Origin: Oscillospiraceae bacterium
GTDB lineage: Bacteria; Bacillota; Clostridia; Oscillospirales; Oscillospiraceae
Direction of reading: 5' to 3'
Assembly: GCA_022800665.1 (NCBI GenBank)
Contig: JAAWQS010000028.1
Coordinates: 1 to 35,976, forward strand
Length of the DNA stretch: 35,976 nucleotides
Under the pieces are notes generated by a model that ran no database searches, was not told the DNA's origin, and saw only the letters and a program-made list of their open reading frames with translations. Of this stretch, positions 16,454 through 24,439 are shown in pieces (positions within the stretch are counted from its first letter, which is position 1; each line of letters starts with the position of its first letter). Position numbers and translations under genes: made by a program.

Positions 16454-17196
16454 GGCCCCTGCTTCCTCTCATAGCCGCGGGGCGTGACCATGCGCCCGGC
16501 AATGCGCAGGGTGGCGGAGGAGCCAATAAACACGGTGGTGAACATGTCCAGTTCCGCGTTTTGCAGCTCCGCCAAGGCGGCAATCCTGCCCTCTTCACCT
16601 GCGCGCCCAATGTTGCGGACATAGCCGCAGATTGTCTGGGGGGCCTTCCCGGCGGAGAGAAGAATGCCGCAGGCTCTTTGCAGATAGTCCTTCCGCTTGT
16701 GGGAGGACGGGTTGTAGAGACAGATGGCGAAATCTCCCATGGCCGCACACCGCAGACGGTTTTCAATCACCTCCCACGGGGTGAGCAGGTCCGACAGAGA
16801 GATCACGCAGAAGTCGTGGGCCAGGGGCGCGCCCAGCACAGCCCCGCCGGATAACGCCGCCGTTACGCCGGCCACCACCGTAATCTCTACATCCGGCCAC
16901 TGCTCCGCCAGCTGCAGCGCAGGTCCCGCCATGCCGTATACGCCGGCGTCCCCGCTGCACACCAGAGCTACCGTCTTCCCGCCTGCCGCCGTCTCCAACG
17001 CCCAGCGGCACCGGTCCAGCTCCTGCCGCATGGGGGTCGTGTAGGTCTCCTTTCCCGGAAACAGATGGGCTACCAGGTCAATATATACCGTGTATCCGCA
17101 CAGTATGTCCGCCGCCTCCAGCGCAGAGCGGGCCTGGGCCGTCATAAACGCCTCGCCGCCGGGACCTAATCCAACAATATAGAGCTTATTTGCCAT
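16441..17196 (-). CDS. cbiH: Cobalt-precorrin-3 C17-methyltransferase
   Basis: CbiH methylates C-17 and contracts the ring of cobalt-precorrin-3, forming the delta-lactone cobalt-precorrin-4. The 251-residue protein is a class III SAM methylase: YIVGLGPGGEAFMTAQA, GYTVYIDLV, LVCSGDAGVYGMA, GVTAALSGGAVLGAPLAHDFCVISLSD-type central region, and FAICLYNPSSHKR. The last two segments are diagnostic for CobJ/CbiH. The ATG at 17196 has GGAGG ten bases upstream and overlaps the end of cbiG by 11 bases. The longer frame upstream is the shadow of cbiG. Confidence 0.95.
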   Translation of the reverse strand: MANKLYIVGLGPGGEAFMTAQARSALEAADILCGYTVYIDLVAHLFPGKETYTTPMRQELDRCRWALETAAGGKTVALVCSGDAGVYGMAGPALQLAEQWPDVEITVVAGVTAALSGGAVLGAPLAHDFCVISLSDLLTPWEVIENRLRCAAMGDFAICLYNPSSHKRKDYLQRACGILLSAGKAPQTICGYVRNIGRAGEEGRIAALAELQNAELDMFTTVFIGSSATLRIAGRMVTPRGYERKQGPCAL

Positions 17197-18193
17197 CGTC
17201 CTGCCACCTCCAAGTGGGCGCGTAGGGGGCGATTGCCAACGCCATGGTGACGCCGTTCCCCGCGCTTTTTTTCCAATATAAACTGCCGCCGCTGGCCAGC
17301 GCCGCGCTGCGCTCGCACACATTGTCCACGCCGGTGACGCGCTGCACAAAGGCGGATGCCGTAAAATCTCCCTGAGCCGTCTCCAGCTCCTGGGCGGTGT
17401 AAAACCGGCAGGGCCAGCCGCGGCCTTCGCAGAAAGCCAGCAGGCCCGGTTCGTCCCGCTTCAAATCAATGCTGGCCGCGGTGAACACCGCCCCGGCCTG
17501 TACGCCGCTGGCTGCCAGCAGTTCCCGCAATGCCCGCTCCAGAGCGGACTGGTGGACGCCCCTCCGGCACCCGATGCCCAGGGCCAGAATCCGGGGCGCC
17601 AGACACAGGGCCGTCCTGGACCCGCCGCACACATCCAGCCGCACGTCGTATTCCTCACCGTTCTCCGTCTGCTCCACAAAGGCCGGAGGCTCCCCGCTGA
17701 TGGGCCAGGGACTGTACACCTGCACCGTCCTGCCGGAGAGCACGGCGGAAGAGACGTTCTTGATGGCCTGGGGGTTGAGAACGCGGCAATTCTGCCGCTT
17801 GGCCCATTCGTCCACCGCAAACACGCCGTTGGCATCCGTGGCCGTGGTCAGCACAGGAACCGCCCCGCACACCGCAGAAATCCGCCGGGCCAGATCGTTG
17901 GCTCCGCCCAGGTGTCCGGACAGTATGGGGACCGCAAAATGTCCGCACTCGTCCACCACCACCACCGCCGGGTCCTCGCTCTTGCTCCTGACCCAGGGGG
18001 CAATGGCCCGCACCGCAATGCCCGCCGCGCCCACAAAAATCAGGCCCCGTGCCTGGGAAAAAGCCGACTGGGTCCATCCGGCCAGCGACGCTCCCTGGCC
18101 GCACCGGGACGCCTCGCCCCCTAATGCCGCAGCCAGACGCTCCGCCAGCAGAGCCCCCTTGTCGGAGAAGGACAGGTACCGCAGCGGCTTCAC
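17186..18193 (-). CDS. cbiG: Cobalt-precorrin-5A hydrolase
   Basis: CbiG opens the delta-lactone of cobalt-precorrin-5A and releases acetaldehyde, a step specific to the anaerobic pathway. The 335-residue protein has the expected three parts: an N-terminal domain with IFVGAAGIAVRAIAPW, a middle region with VVVVDECGHFAVPILSGHLGG and VLTTATDANGVFAVD, and a C-terminal domain starting LALGIGCRRGV. The start is GTG at 18193, forming a GTGA overlap with the cbiF stop, so translational coupling is likely. Its presence confirms that this is the cobalt-early, oxygen-independent route. Confidence 0.95.
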   Translation of the reverse strand: MKPLRYLSFSDKGALLAERLAAALGGEASRCGQGASLAGWTQSAFSQARGLIFVGAAGIAVRAIAPWVRSKSEDPAVVVVDECGHFAVPILSGHLGGANDLARRISAVCGAVPVLTTATDANGVFAVDEWAKRQNCRVLNPQAIKNVSSAVLSGRTVQVYSPWPISGEPPAFVEQTENGEEYDVRLDVCGGSRTALCLAPRILALGIGCRRGVHQSALERALRELLAASGVQAGAVFTAASIDLKRDEPGLLAFCEGRGWPCRFYTAQELETAQGDFTASAFVQRVTGVDNVCERSAALASGGSLYWKKSAGNGVTMALAIAPYAPTWRWQDDGK

Positions 18194-18942
18194 GGTTCAA
18201 CGCCTCTCCGGTACTCCGTGGTGAAGGCCGGGTCGTAGAGCTTGCTGCGCTCATAGCTGCCGGAGAGGAATCCGCCCACTAAAATCATGGCCGTCTTCCG
18301 GATGCCCGCCTCCGCGCCTGCCGCCGCCAGAGTCCCCGCCGTGCAGCGGATGATCCGCTCCTCCGGCCACGTGGCCTTGTAGACGATCGCCGCCGGGGTG
18401 TCCGCCGTATACGCTCCCCGCAGAAGCGACGCCTGTACCTCCTCCAGCAGTCCGGCGGACAGAAACACCGCCATGGACGCGCCGTGCTGCGCCATCTGCT
18501 CCAAACTCTCCCGCTCCGGCACCGGCGTGCGTCCCGCCATGCGGGTGATAATCACGCTCTGGCTCACGCCGGGCAGCGTGAACTCCGCCCCCAACGCCGC
18601 CGCCGCACCGCAGAAGCTGGATACCCCAGGCGTGTCGTCCCAGGGAATGCCCAGCTTGTCCAGGGCGTCCATCTGCTCCCGGATGGCTCCGTACAGGCAG
18701 GGGTCCCCGGTGTGCAGGCGCACAATGTCCGCGTTTGACGCCCCTTCCATCACCGCCAGTACCTGCTCCAGCGTCATCTCCGCGCTGTTATAAACCCGGC
18801 AGTCCGGCCTGGCCAGAGCCAGAATCTCCGGGTTGACCAGACTGCCCGCATAGATGATGATATCCGCCTGTTTGACCAGCTCCGCTCCCCGCAGGGTAAT
18901 CAAATCCGGCGCGCCGGGCCCGGCTCCTACAAAATGTACCAT
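18190..18942 (-). CDS. cbiF: Cobalt-precorrin-4 C11-methyltransferase
   Basis: CbiF methylates C-11 of cobalt-precorrin-4. The 250-residue class III methylase has FVGAGPGAPDLITLRGAEL at the start, IIYAGSLVNPEIL, VRLHTGDPCLYGAIREQ and DTPGVSSFCGAAAALGAEFT, all characteristic of CobM/CbiF. The ATG at 18942 has GGAG seven bases upstream and follows the cbiL stop after one base. Confidence 0.95.
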   Translation of the reverse strand: MVHFVGAGPGAPDLITLRGAELVKQADIIIYAGSLVNPEILALARPDCRVYNSAEMTLEQVLAVMEGASNADIVRLHTGDPCLYGAIREQMDALDKLGIPWDDTPGVSSFCGAAAALGAEFTLPGVSQSVIITRMAGRTPVPERESLEQMAQHGASMAVFLSAGLLEEVQASLLRGAYTADTPAAIVYKATWPEERIIRCTAGTLAAAGAEAGIRKTAMILVGGFLSGSYERSKLYDPAFTTEYRRGVEP

Positions 18943-18943
18943 A

Positions 18944-19633
18944 TTACTGCTCCTTTACGATGACCGTGGCAAAATACCCCGCCGCCTCCGGAACGTCCCC
19001 CATGCTGGAATACAGCTTTTCCGTAGGCAGGCCGCAGTCCTCCACCATCGCCGCCTGCTCCAGCAGGCCCCGCGCTGTCAGCGCCTCCTGCACCTGGGGC
19101 AGACGCTTCCCGGCTTTCATCAGCACCTTGGTACCAGGCAGCTCCAGGGACGCCGGGTCCCCCGCCGGGACAATGTGCAGGGGCGTCTCCCCGCTGACCA
19201 GGCTCAGCCCCAGCCGCGCCGCCGCCGCACAGAAGCTGGGGACGCCGGGGATCATGACCGCCTCATAGCCACGCTCCCGCAGAATATCCATGATGTATCC
19301 AAAGGTGGCGTATATGGACACGTCCCCCAGGTTGAGCATGGCCACGTCCCGGCCAGCCGTCAGATGCGCCGCTATAGCGTCCGCTGCCGTTTCGTGGGCC
19401 GCGCGCTGCTGGGATTTGTCGCGGGCCATGGTGAAAAACAGCGGCAGGATGGTCTTGCCCTCCAGCACTGCTGCCCGCCGGACAATGTCCAACGCCAGCA
19501 TCTCGCCGCTCTTTGTCTGGGGCGCGGCGATGACCGGACACCGCTCCAATGTGCGCAGAGCCTTTACTGTCAGCAGCTCCGGGTCCCCAGGGCCTACGCC
19601 TACGCCGTAAAAGATTCCTTTTCTTGTCTCCAT
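18944..19633 (-). CDS. cbiL: Cobalt-precorrin-2 C20-methyltransferase
   Basis: CbiL methylates C-20 of cobalt-precorrin-2 (cobalt-sirohydrochlorin), the first committed methylation after cobalt insertion. The 229-residue class III methylase shows FYGVGVGPGDPELLTVKAL, NLGDVSIYATFGYIMDIL and IPGVPSFCAAAARLGLSL. The ATG at 19633 is chosen because the methylase fold starts right after it and GGAG lies upstream; the longer frame reads back into cbiD as a shadow. It overlaps the 3' end of cbiD by 34 bases, the longest overlap in the operon. Confidence 0.94.
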   Translation of the reverse strand: METRKGIFYGVGVGPGDPELLTVKALRTLERCPVIAAPQTKSGEMLALDIVRRAAVLEGKTILPLFFTMARDKSQQRAAHETAADAIAAHLTAGRDVAMLNLGDVSIYATFGYIMDILRERGYEAVMIPGVPSFCAAAARLGLSLVSGETPLHIVPAGDPASLELPGTKVLMKAGKRLPQVQEALTARGLLEQAAMVEDCGLPTEKLYSSMGDVPEAAGYFATVIVKEQ

Positions 19634-20766
19634 GTCTCTATGATCTCCTTTGCCTGATCTGTTGCGCCTAACGCGCCGTATTCGTTGGAAAATGTGACCG
19701 CGCCTACCAGGTACGCACCCGCCGCCCGGCGGGTCAGATGACGCTGGACCGCCGCCAGCAGGCTCTCCAGAACCGCGTCCCGAAGCCCCGCGCCGTCCAG
19801 CAGCGCAAGGCAGGCGTCCGTTGTGGCGGCGTCCAGCAGCGAGCGGCATAGGGACGGTCCACCCCCGCAGACAGCCGCGTGGGCGCAAAACAGCTCCGTC
19901 CGGCAGTCCGCATAGCGGGAGTGGGTCTGCATGATCCCGCCCGCTACCTTTACCAGCTTGCCAATGTGGGCGGCCAGCAGTACCTGCTCAAATCCCAGGC
20001 TGGCGGCGATGTCCAGGGCGTCGCCCAGAAAGTTGGAGCACTTGACCACCGGTACCCCAGCCAGCGCAGGTCCCGCTTCCCGGAGATAATCCGCCCCGTA
20101 GTTGCCGGGCGTCAGAATCACCCGCCTGCTGCCGGTGGCGGCGGCCTGCCGCTGCTGCACCGCGATGGTGTCCACAATCGCCTGCTCGCTCATCGGCTCC
20201 ACAATGCCGGAGGTGCCCAGAACCGACAGCCCCCCCGCTACCCCCAGCATAGGGTTGAAGGTCCGGGAAGCTGCCTCCTCCCCGCCGGGAATGGACACGA
20301 TGACCTCCAGACCGCCGGTATACCCCAGCTCCCGGCACACCGCCTCCACCTGCTCCGCAATCATGCGGCGGGGAACGCGGTTGATGGCGGCGGCCCCCAC
20401 CGGCTGGTCCAGACCCGGTTTCGTGACCCGGCCTACCCCTTCGCCGCCGTCAATGACAACGCCGGGAAGGGCGGTCCGCCGGACCAATGCGCGGACAGGC
20501 AGGCCGTTGGTAATATCGTGGTCGTCGCCGCCGTCCTTGATGACGGCGCAGCGGGCGGTATCCCCCTCCAGCAGCGATTCCGCCAGGGGAACCGTTACTA
20601 CAAGACCCTTGGGCGTGGTGAGGGACACACGCTCCGGCGCCGTGCCGCTCAGAAGCAGACGGGCTGCGCCCGCCGCAGCCAGCGCGGCGCAGGAGCCGGT
20701 GGTATAGCCGCAGCGCAGCATCGTCTGCCCGCTGCGGATGTAATGGGAAAAGCGGTCTGGTTCCAT
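19600..20766 (-). CDS. cbiD: Cobalt-precorrin-5B C1-methyltransferase
   Basis: CbiD methylates C-1 of cobalt-precorrin-5B, a step unique to the anaerobic pathway. The 388-residue protein starts with LRCGYTTGSCAAL, the family hallmark, then IKDGGDDHDITNG, GGEGVGRVTKPGL and LVLLAAHIGKL-like KLVKVAGGIMQTHSRYAD. The chosen ATG at 20766 has GAGGAG eight bases upstream; a longer frame to 20856 would run into the riboswitch and its hairpin and is rejected. It is the first gene of the operon and lies directly after the cobalamin riboswitch expression platform, so it should be the most directly controlled gene. Confidence 0.96.
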   Translation of the reverse strand: MEPDRFSHYIRSGQTMLRCGYTTGSCAALAAAGAARLLLSGTAPERVSLTTPKGLVVTVPLAESLLEGDTARCAVIKDGGDDHDITNGLPVRALVRRTALPGVVIDGGEGVGRVTKPGLDQPVGAAAINRVPRRMIAEQVEAVCRELGYTGGLEVIVSIPGGEEAASRTFNPMLGVAGGLSVLGTSGIVEPMSEQAIVDTIAVQQRQAAATGSRRVILTPGNYGADYLREAGPALAGVPVVKCSNFLGDALDIAASLGFEQVLLAAHIGKLVKVAGGIMQTHSRYADCRTELFCAHAAVCGGGPSLCRSLLDAATTDACLALLDGAGLRDAVLESLLAAVQRHLTRRAAGAYLVGAVTFSNEYGALGATDQAKEIIETWRQEKESFTA

Positions 20767-20791
20767 CGGTTCACTCCTCTCGCAAAACGCA

Positions 20792-20817
20792 GGCCCCGCC
20801 GCAGGCGCGGCGAGGCC
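20792..20817 (-). terminator. Expression-platform hairpin of the cbiD leader
   Basis: GGCC-CGCCGC pairs with GCGGCG-GGCC across one mismatch, with an AGGC-type loop, and on the minus strand a short TTTT tract follows. It lies between the cobalamin aptamer and the cbiD ribosome binding site, where a riboswitch-controlled terminator would be. The T tract is weak, so control of ribosome access is an alternative. Confidence 0.6.
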
Positions 20818-20850
20818 GAAAAAAGTGCGGTTCCGGTTTCGGCAGAATGC

Positions 20851-20961
20851 CGCCAAACTGCCATGTATCTGACTTAGCTCCCCTGGGAAAGCATCACAGT
20901 GACCGACTCGCAGGGCCTCTCACCCTATTCCATGTGCCGCAGATGCGGCGAGCAGCTGGCG
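20851..20961 (-). promoter_or_regulatory. Cobalamin riboswitch of the cbi operon (compact form)
   Basis: Reading the minus strand, AATAGGG is followed by GGTCACTGTGATG, which matches the GCCACTGT core element, and then AGTCAGATACATGGC, which fits a B12 box. CGCCAGCTG at the start and CAGTTTGGCG at the end can form the closing stem with G-U pairs. The aptamer is much shorter than the one ahead of btuF and lacks long peripheral arms, suggesting a compact class. It follows the promoter at 20980-21008 and precedes cbiD, so high cobalamin should switch the biosynthetic operon off. GGCAG/CTGCC (20841-20862) can form an alternative stem that competes with the closing stem. Confidence 0.85.
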
Positions 20962-20979
20962 ATATATAAATTTAGCGAC

Positions 20980-21008
20980 ATTATAACATGGGATTTGCCG
21001 CCTGTAAA
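20980..21008 (-). promoter_or_regulatory. Promoter of the cbi operon
   Basis: TTTACA (21003-21008) and TATAAT (20980-20985) are 17 bases apart on the minus strand. This near-consensus promoter starts transcription just upstream of the riboswitch. It lies 56 bases beyond the btuD stop with no visible terminator between, so read-through from btuFCD could add to it. Confidence 0.8.
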
Positions 21009-21063
21009 GAGCGGATTTTGGCCGGAACCAATTTGACTGTTTATTATATAACCATAAATTACG

Positions 21064-21855
21064 TCAGAAGATTTCTCGTTTTTTATTTCTTACTGCTCCG
21101 GGGTGGAACAGGATATGGAGCGCACCGTCCATGCCGGTCATGATCTGGGCGTCCACCTCGTAGACCTCCCGGATAAATTCCGGGGTCAGCAGCTCCTCTG
21201 GACTGCCCTGGCCCACTACCCTGCCGTCCTTCACAGCGTACAGGCGGTCACAGTACATGGCGGCAATATTCAAATCGTGCACGGCGGCGATGACCGTCCG
21301 GTCCAGCCCCCGTACCAGATCCATCAGCTGGAGCTGATATTTGATGTCCAGATGGTTGGTCGGCTCGTCCAGAATCAGGCAGGGCGTCCGCTGGGCCAGG
21401 GCGCGGGCCAGAATCACCCGCTGCTGCTCTCCGCCGGAGAGGGTGGAGAAGGAGCGGTCCGCAAAGGCGGCCATGCCTACCGTCTCCAGCGATTCCGCGA
21501 CGATCCGGAAGTCCTCCGCCGTGTCCCGGTCCAGCGCCCGCTTGTGGGGAGCGCGGCCCATGAGCGCCACGTCTTTGACAGAGAAATCGAAGTTATAATA
21601 GTTGTGCTGGGCCACAACGGCGATACGCCGGGCTGATTCCTTGTATGGATAGCTCTCCAACGCCCTGCCGTCCAGATATACCGCGCCGGCGGTGGGTTTC
21701 AATACCCGATAGATGCACTTGAGCAGAGTGGACTTACCGCTGCCGTTGGGGCCAATGACGCCTACCAGCTCCCGGTCGCCGGCCTCCAGATCGACGCCGT
21801 TTAGAATAAGGCTGCCGCTGAGCAGGGCTTCCACGGCTTTCGCCTCGATTTTCAT
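21064..21855 (-). CDS. btuD: Cobalamin-type ABC importer, ATP-binding protein
   Basis: This 263-residue ATPase powers the BtuC permease. Walker A is GPNGSGKST at residues 35-43, the signature is LSGGEQQR, and Walker B with the following histidine-loop region is CLILDEPTNHLD. The overall pattern is that of the iron-siderophore / vitamin B12 ATPase group (FepC/BtuD), and VVAQHNYYNFDFSVKDVALMGR-type Q-loop spacing agrees. Cobalamin specificity comes from the riboswitch ahead of the operon rather than from the sequence alone. The ATG at 21855 shares its A with the btuC stop (TGATG), so translation is coupled. Confidence 0.9.
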   Translation of the reverse strand: MKIEAKAVEALLSGSLILNGVDLEAGDRELVGVIGPNGSGKSTLLKCIYRVLKPTAGAVYLDGRALESYPYKESARRIAVVAQHNYYNFDFSVKDVALMGRAPHKRALDRDTAEDFRIVAESLETVGMAAFADRSFSTLSGGEQQRVILARALAQRTPCLILDEPTNHLDIKYQLQLMDLVRGLDRTVIAAVHDLNIAAMYCDRLYAVKDGRVVGQGSPEELLTPEFIREVYEVDAQIMTGMDGALHILFHPGAVRNKKREIF

Positions 21856-22949
21856 CAGTCCCCACCCCCAAAACCGTATTTTTTCCGGGCCATTAAATAG
21901 ATGAATACCGGTGCGCCCAGGATGGAGGTGAGGATGCCGATGGGCATCTCGTTTCCCGGCAGAATCGTCCGGCACAGCACGTCCGCCCACACCAGGAAGA
22001 CCGCCCCCGCCAGGGCGGATATGGGAATCAGCTTCCTGTGGTCCGTGCCAAACAGCATCCGCGCCCCGTGGGGAACCACCAAGCCCACAAAGCCGATTAC
22101 ACCGGCGTTATATACCGAGAAGCCCACCAGCAGCGAGGATACGACAAGGTAGGCCACCCGCCAGCGGTGGAGGTCCGTACCCAGCGTAATGGCGCTCTCG
22201 TCCCCCAGCAGCATCAGGTTCAGCGTCCTGTGCTGGGTCAGAAAGAACAGCGTCCCCGCCAGGGCTACCGCAAGTATGGCCGCGTTGTTCTCCCAGTTGG
22301 CAGCGGCCAGACTGCCCATGGTCCAGTTGACAATCTTGCTGGTGGAGTGATCGTCGTGGGCAACATAAATGATAAAGCTGGAAAACGCCCCGCACACTGC
22401 CGACAGTGCGGAACCTGCCAGCAGCAGTTTTACCGAGGTGGCCCGCCCTCCCGCGTTGGCCAGGGCGATGACCGCTATGGAGACGCAGAACGCGCCGGCA
22501 AAGGCCATGATCCCCACATAGTTGGGGCCCAGCGTGATCCCGATGCCCAGCATGACCGCCACCGTCGCCCCCAGGGACGCGCCGGAGGAGATGCCCAGGA
22601 TATACGGGTCCGCCAGCGGGTTTTTAACGATGGCCTGCATGACCACGCCGCTGATGGACAGTCCCGCGCCTACCGCCGCCGCCAGTACCAGCCGGGGCAG
22701 GCGGATCAGCCAGACTACATCGTGGATGGGCGTTCCCGGCGCCCACTCCTCCGGGATGGGCAGACGGAGGAAAATGCTGCCCAGTTCATATTGGATGACC
22801 CGGTACACCTCCGCCATGGGCAGGCGCATCGTCCCAAAGGTCACTGCAGCCAGAATGGACAGGGGCAGGATAATGAGCAGCGCAAGGACAGTAACAGCAT
22901 AGAGGGGCTTTCCCCGGAGCAGCCCCCGCTTGACAGCGTCCGATCCCAT
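21855..22949 (-). CDS. btuC: Cobalamin-type ABC importer, FecCD/BtuC permease
   Basis: The 364-residue protein has about ten membrane segments and the FecCD family signatures: RLPRLVLAAAVGAGLSISG followed by VMQAIVKNPLADPYILGISSGAS, and near the end GVIGFVGLVVPHGARMLFGTDHR with PIGILTSILGAPVFIYLM. It forms the membrane channel with BtuD. The N-terminus carries a short basic stretch before the first membrane segment. It follows btuF after nine bases and shares its stop with the btuD start. Siderophore or heme permeases look alike; the upstream riboswitch favours corrinoids. Confidence 0.92.
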   Translation of the reverse strand: MGSDAVKRGLLRGKPLYAVTVLALLIILPLSILAAVTFGTMRLPMAEVYRVIQYELGSIFLRLPIPEEWAPGTPIHDVVWLIRLPRLVLAAAVGAGLSISGVVMQAIVKNPLADPYILGISSGASLGATVAVMLGIGITLGPNYVGIMAFAGAFCVSIAVIALANAGGRATSVKLLLAGSALSAVCGAFSSFIIYVAHDDHSTSKIVNWTMGSLAAANWENNAAILAVALAGTLFFLTQHRTLNLMLLGDESAITLGTDLHRWRVAYLVVSSLLVGFSVYNAGVIGFVGLVVPHGARMLFGTDHRKLIPISALAGAVFLVWADVLCRTILPGNEMPIGILTSILGAPVFIYLMARKKYGFGGGD

Positions 22950-22958
22950 GGCAGCCCG

Positions 22959-24032
22959 TTATCCGGCCAGCTGGGGGTACATCCCCTGGGCCAGCGCCTG
23001 GATGCCGTCGCCGGTGCGGGGGCCGCTGGCGTACATGTCGCCCAGCATAATCAGATGCACCCGGCCACTCTGTACGGCGGAGAGGCTGGCGAAGGCGGGG
23101 TCGTCCTGGATGATGGACAGCTGCTGGGCCTTTACCGTTTCCGGGTCGTCGCCGGAGTAAGCCATATAAACGACAAAGATCACATCCGGGTCGCAGGCCA
23201 CCAGATCCTCCTTGCCCATTTCGCTGCCCTCCGGCTTGACCAGCTCGCCGCCCAGCTGCAGTACCATGTCCCCGGCCAGGGAGTCGGCGGCATAGTTGGT
23301 GATCTTGCCGCTGATGGGCTCCAGGACGGCGACCCGGACCGCCTCCTGACCCTGCACCGCCGCCAGGGCGTCCGCCACCTGCCGCTTCATCCCGTCCACC
23401 AGGGCCTCCGCTTTTTCCTCCGCGTCGAAAATCCTACCAATATTCAGGATGTCGTTGTACTCGTTTTCCAGCGTGCGGGTCTTGGCCGCGCCGCTGTTGG
23501 CGCTGATGTAAGTGGCCACGCCCTTCTGGTTCCAGTCGTATACGTCGCCCAGCTTTTTCTCTCCAAAGTAGGAGTCCCAGGAGAAGATCATATCCGGCTC
23601 CAGCAGGGTGACGGTCTCCTTGTCCGGGGCAAAGACGGATGCGTCGTAGTGCATCTTCTCAAACCCGGCCCGCCACTCTGCCTTGACCTCGTTATCCAGG
23701 CCGTAGGAGGCCAGAACATGGTCCTCCAGCCCCAGAGCAATCATGGTCTCCACGCAGCCCTGGTAGACGCAGATGACCCGCTCCGGCGCCTTTTCGTAGG
23801 TGTACTCCACCGGATTGCCCTCATAATCGTAGTTGACAATGGTAACAGGGTAGTGGCTGTCCCCTGGTGCGGCAGGCTTCTGCCCATCCTCCGGCCCGCT
23901 GGACGGCTGGGTGTCCGGCTGATTGCTTTCCGGGGGAGGGGCGGCGCTGTCATCAGGGGTCCCGCCGCCTCCGCAGGCGGCCAGGCTCAGGATACAAACC
24001 AGGGCCAGCAGCAGGGAAAATACTTTTTTCAT
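22959..24032 (-). CDS. btuF: Cobalamin-type ABC importer, substrate-binding lipoprotein
   Basis: This 357-residue protein is the extracellular receptor of the importer. Its signal peptide ends in a lipobox, LSLAAC, with the lipidated cysteine at C20. A linker of about 45 residues rich in proline, serine and glycine follows. The PBP2/TroA-like domain then begins, with PERVICVYQGCVETMIALGLEDHV, LLEPDMIFSW and ISGKITNYAADS. The ATG at 24032 has AAAGGAG nine bases upstream; the longer frame reading back into the leader is rejected. It is the first gene after the large cobalamin riboswitch and its terminator, which supports corrinoid specificity. Lgt in this window would modify it. Confidence 0.92.
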   Translation of the reverse strand: MKKVFSLLLALVCILSLAACGGGGTPDDSAAPPPESNQPDTQPSSGPEDGQKPAAPGDSHYPVTIVNYDYEGNPVEYTYEKAPERVICVYQGCVETMIALGLEDHVLASYGLDNEVKAEWRAGFEKMHYDASVFAPDKETVTLLEPDMIFSWDSYFGEKKLGDVYDWNQKGVATYISANSGAAKTRTLENEYNDILNIGRIFDAEEKAEALVDGMKRQVADALAAVQGQEAVRVAVLEPISGKITNYAADSLAGDMVLQLGGELVKPEGSEMGKEDLVACDPDVIFVVYMAYSGDDPETVKAQQLSIIQDDPAFASLSAVQSGRVHLIMLGDMYASGPRTGDGIQALAQGMYPQLAG

Positions 24033-24081
24033 GTGGGCGTTCTCCTTTGTCTGTTTGATGTGTTTTATATCACCACAAAAA

Positions 24082-24111
24082 GGGACCTGTTCCCCGAAGA
24101 GAACAAGTCCC
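24082..24111 (-). terminator. Riboswitch-controlled terminator before btuF
   Basis: GGGACTTGTTC and GAACAGGTCCC pair over 11 bases (one G-U) and TTTTT follows on the minus strand. It lies between the aptamer and btuF, 50 bases ahead of the start codon, as expected for transcriptional attenuation by cobalamin. Confidence 0.88.
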
Positions 24112-24179
24112 AGATACACATGAACAGAGCCGCCGTTAACAAACGGGGCTGTGCACTGAACAGATCCCTTTCTGCGGAA

Positions 24180-24367
24180 GATATCTATCCACACCGCTTC
24201 CAGCAGGTTTCCTGGCTCGCGCGTCAACGCCTGCCGCGCCTTCTCGCTCTTGCAATGGCATCTGCGGCAGACTCTTCGCTTACAGTGACCGGATCGCTCA
24301 GGGTTTGCACCTGATTCCCTATTATCTCCCCCCGCCGCAAGGCGCGGGAGCACTGGATGCGGATATC
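24180..24367 (-). promoter_or_regulatory. Cobalamin riboswitch of btuFCD (large classical form)
   Basis: The minus strand carries all classical elements in order: AATAGGGAATCAGGTG, CAAACCCTGA, TCCGGTCACTGTAAGCG, and the B12 box GAGCCAGGAAACCTGC at about 24204-24219. GATATC at both ends (24362-24367 and 24180-24185) with flanking pairs can form the closing stem. The internal arm between the core and the B12 box is long (about 60 bases). A promoter precedes it and a strong terminator follows, so cobalamin binding should stop transcription of the uptake genes. A further AGCC-CCGTT/AACGG-GGCT hairpin at 128-150 of the 24100 block (24128-24150) may take part in the switch. Confidence 0.96.
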
Positions 24368-24378
24368 AACTTGACCGT

Positions 24379-24408
24379 ATTATATACCAGCTGCGCCCTG
24401 CTTGTCAA
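24379..24408 (-). promoter_or_regulatory. Promoter of btuFCD
   Basis: TTGACA (24403-24408) and TATAAT (24379-24384) lie 18 bases apart on the minus strand, just ahead of the riboswitch. Both boxes are perfect consensus. Confidence 0.85.
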
Positions 24409-24439
24409 GTATGAATTGGCGCTGTCAATCCCGCGCCGG

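Noticed and set aside
22038-24314. A 758-codon open frame on the plus strand opposite btuC and btuF
   Set aside because: It runs through the btuF leader, terminator and riboswitch as well as two recognised genes. Its product has no recognisable domain.
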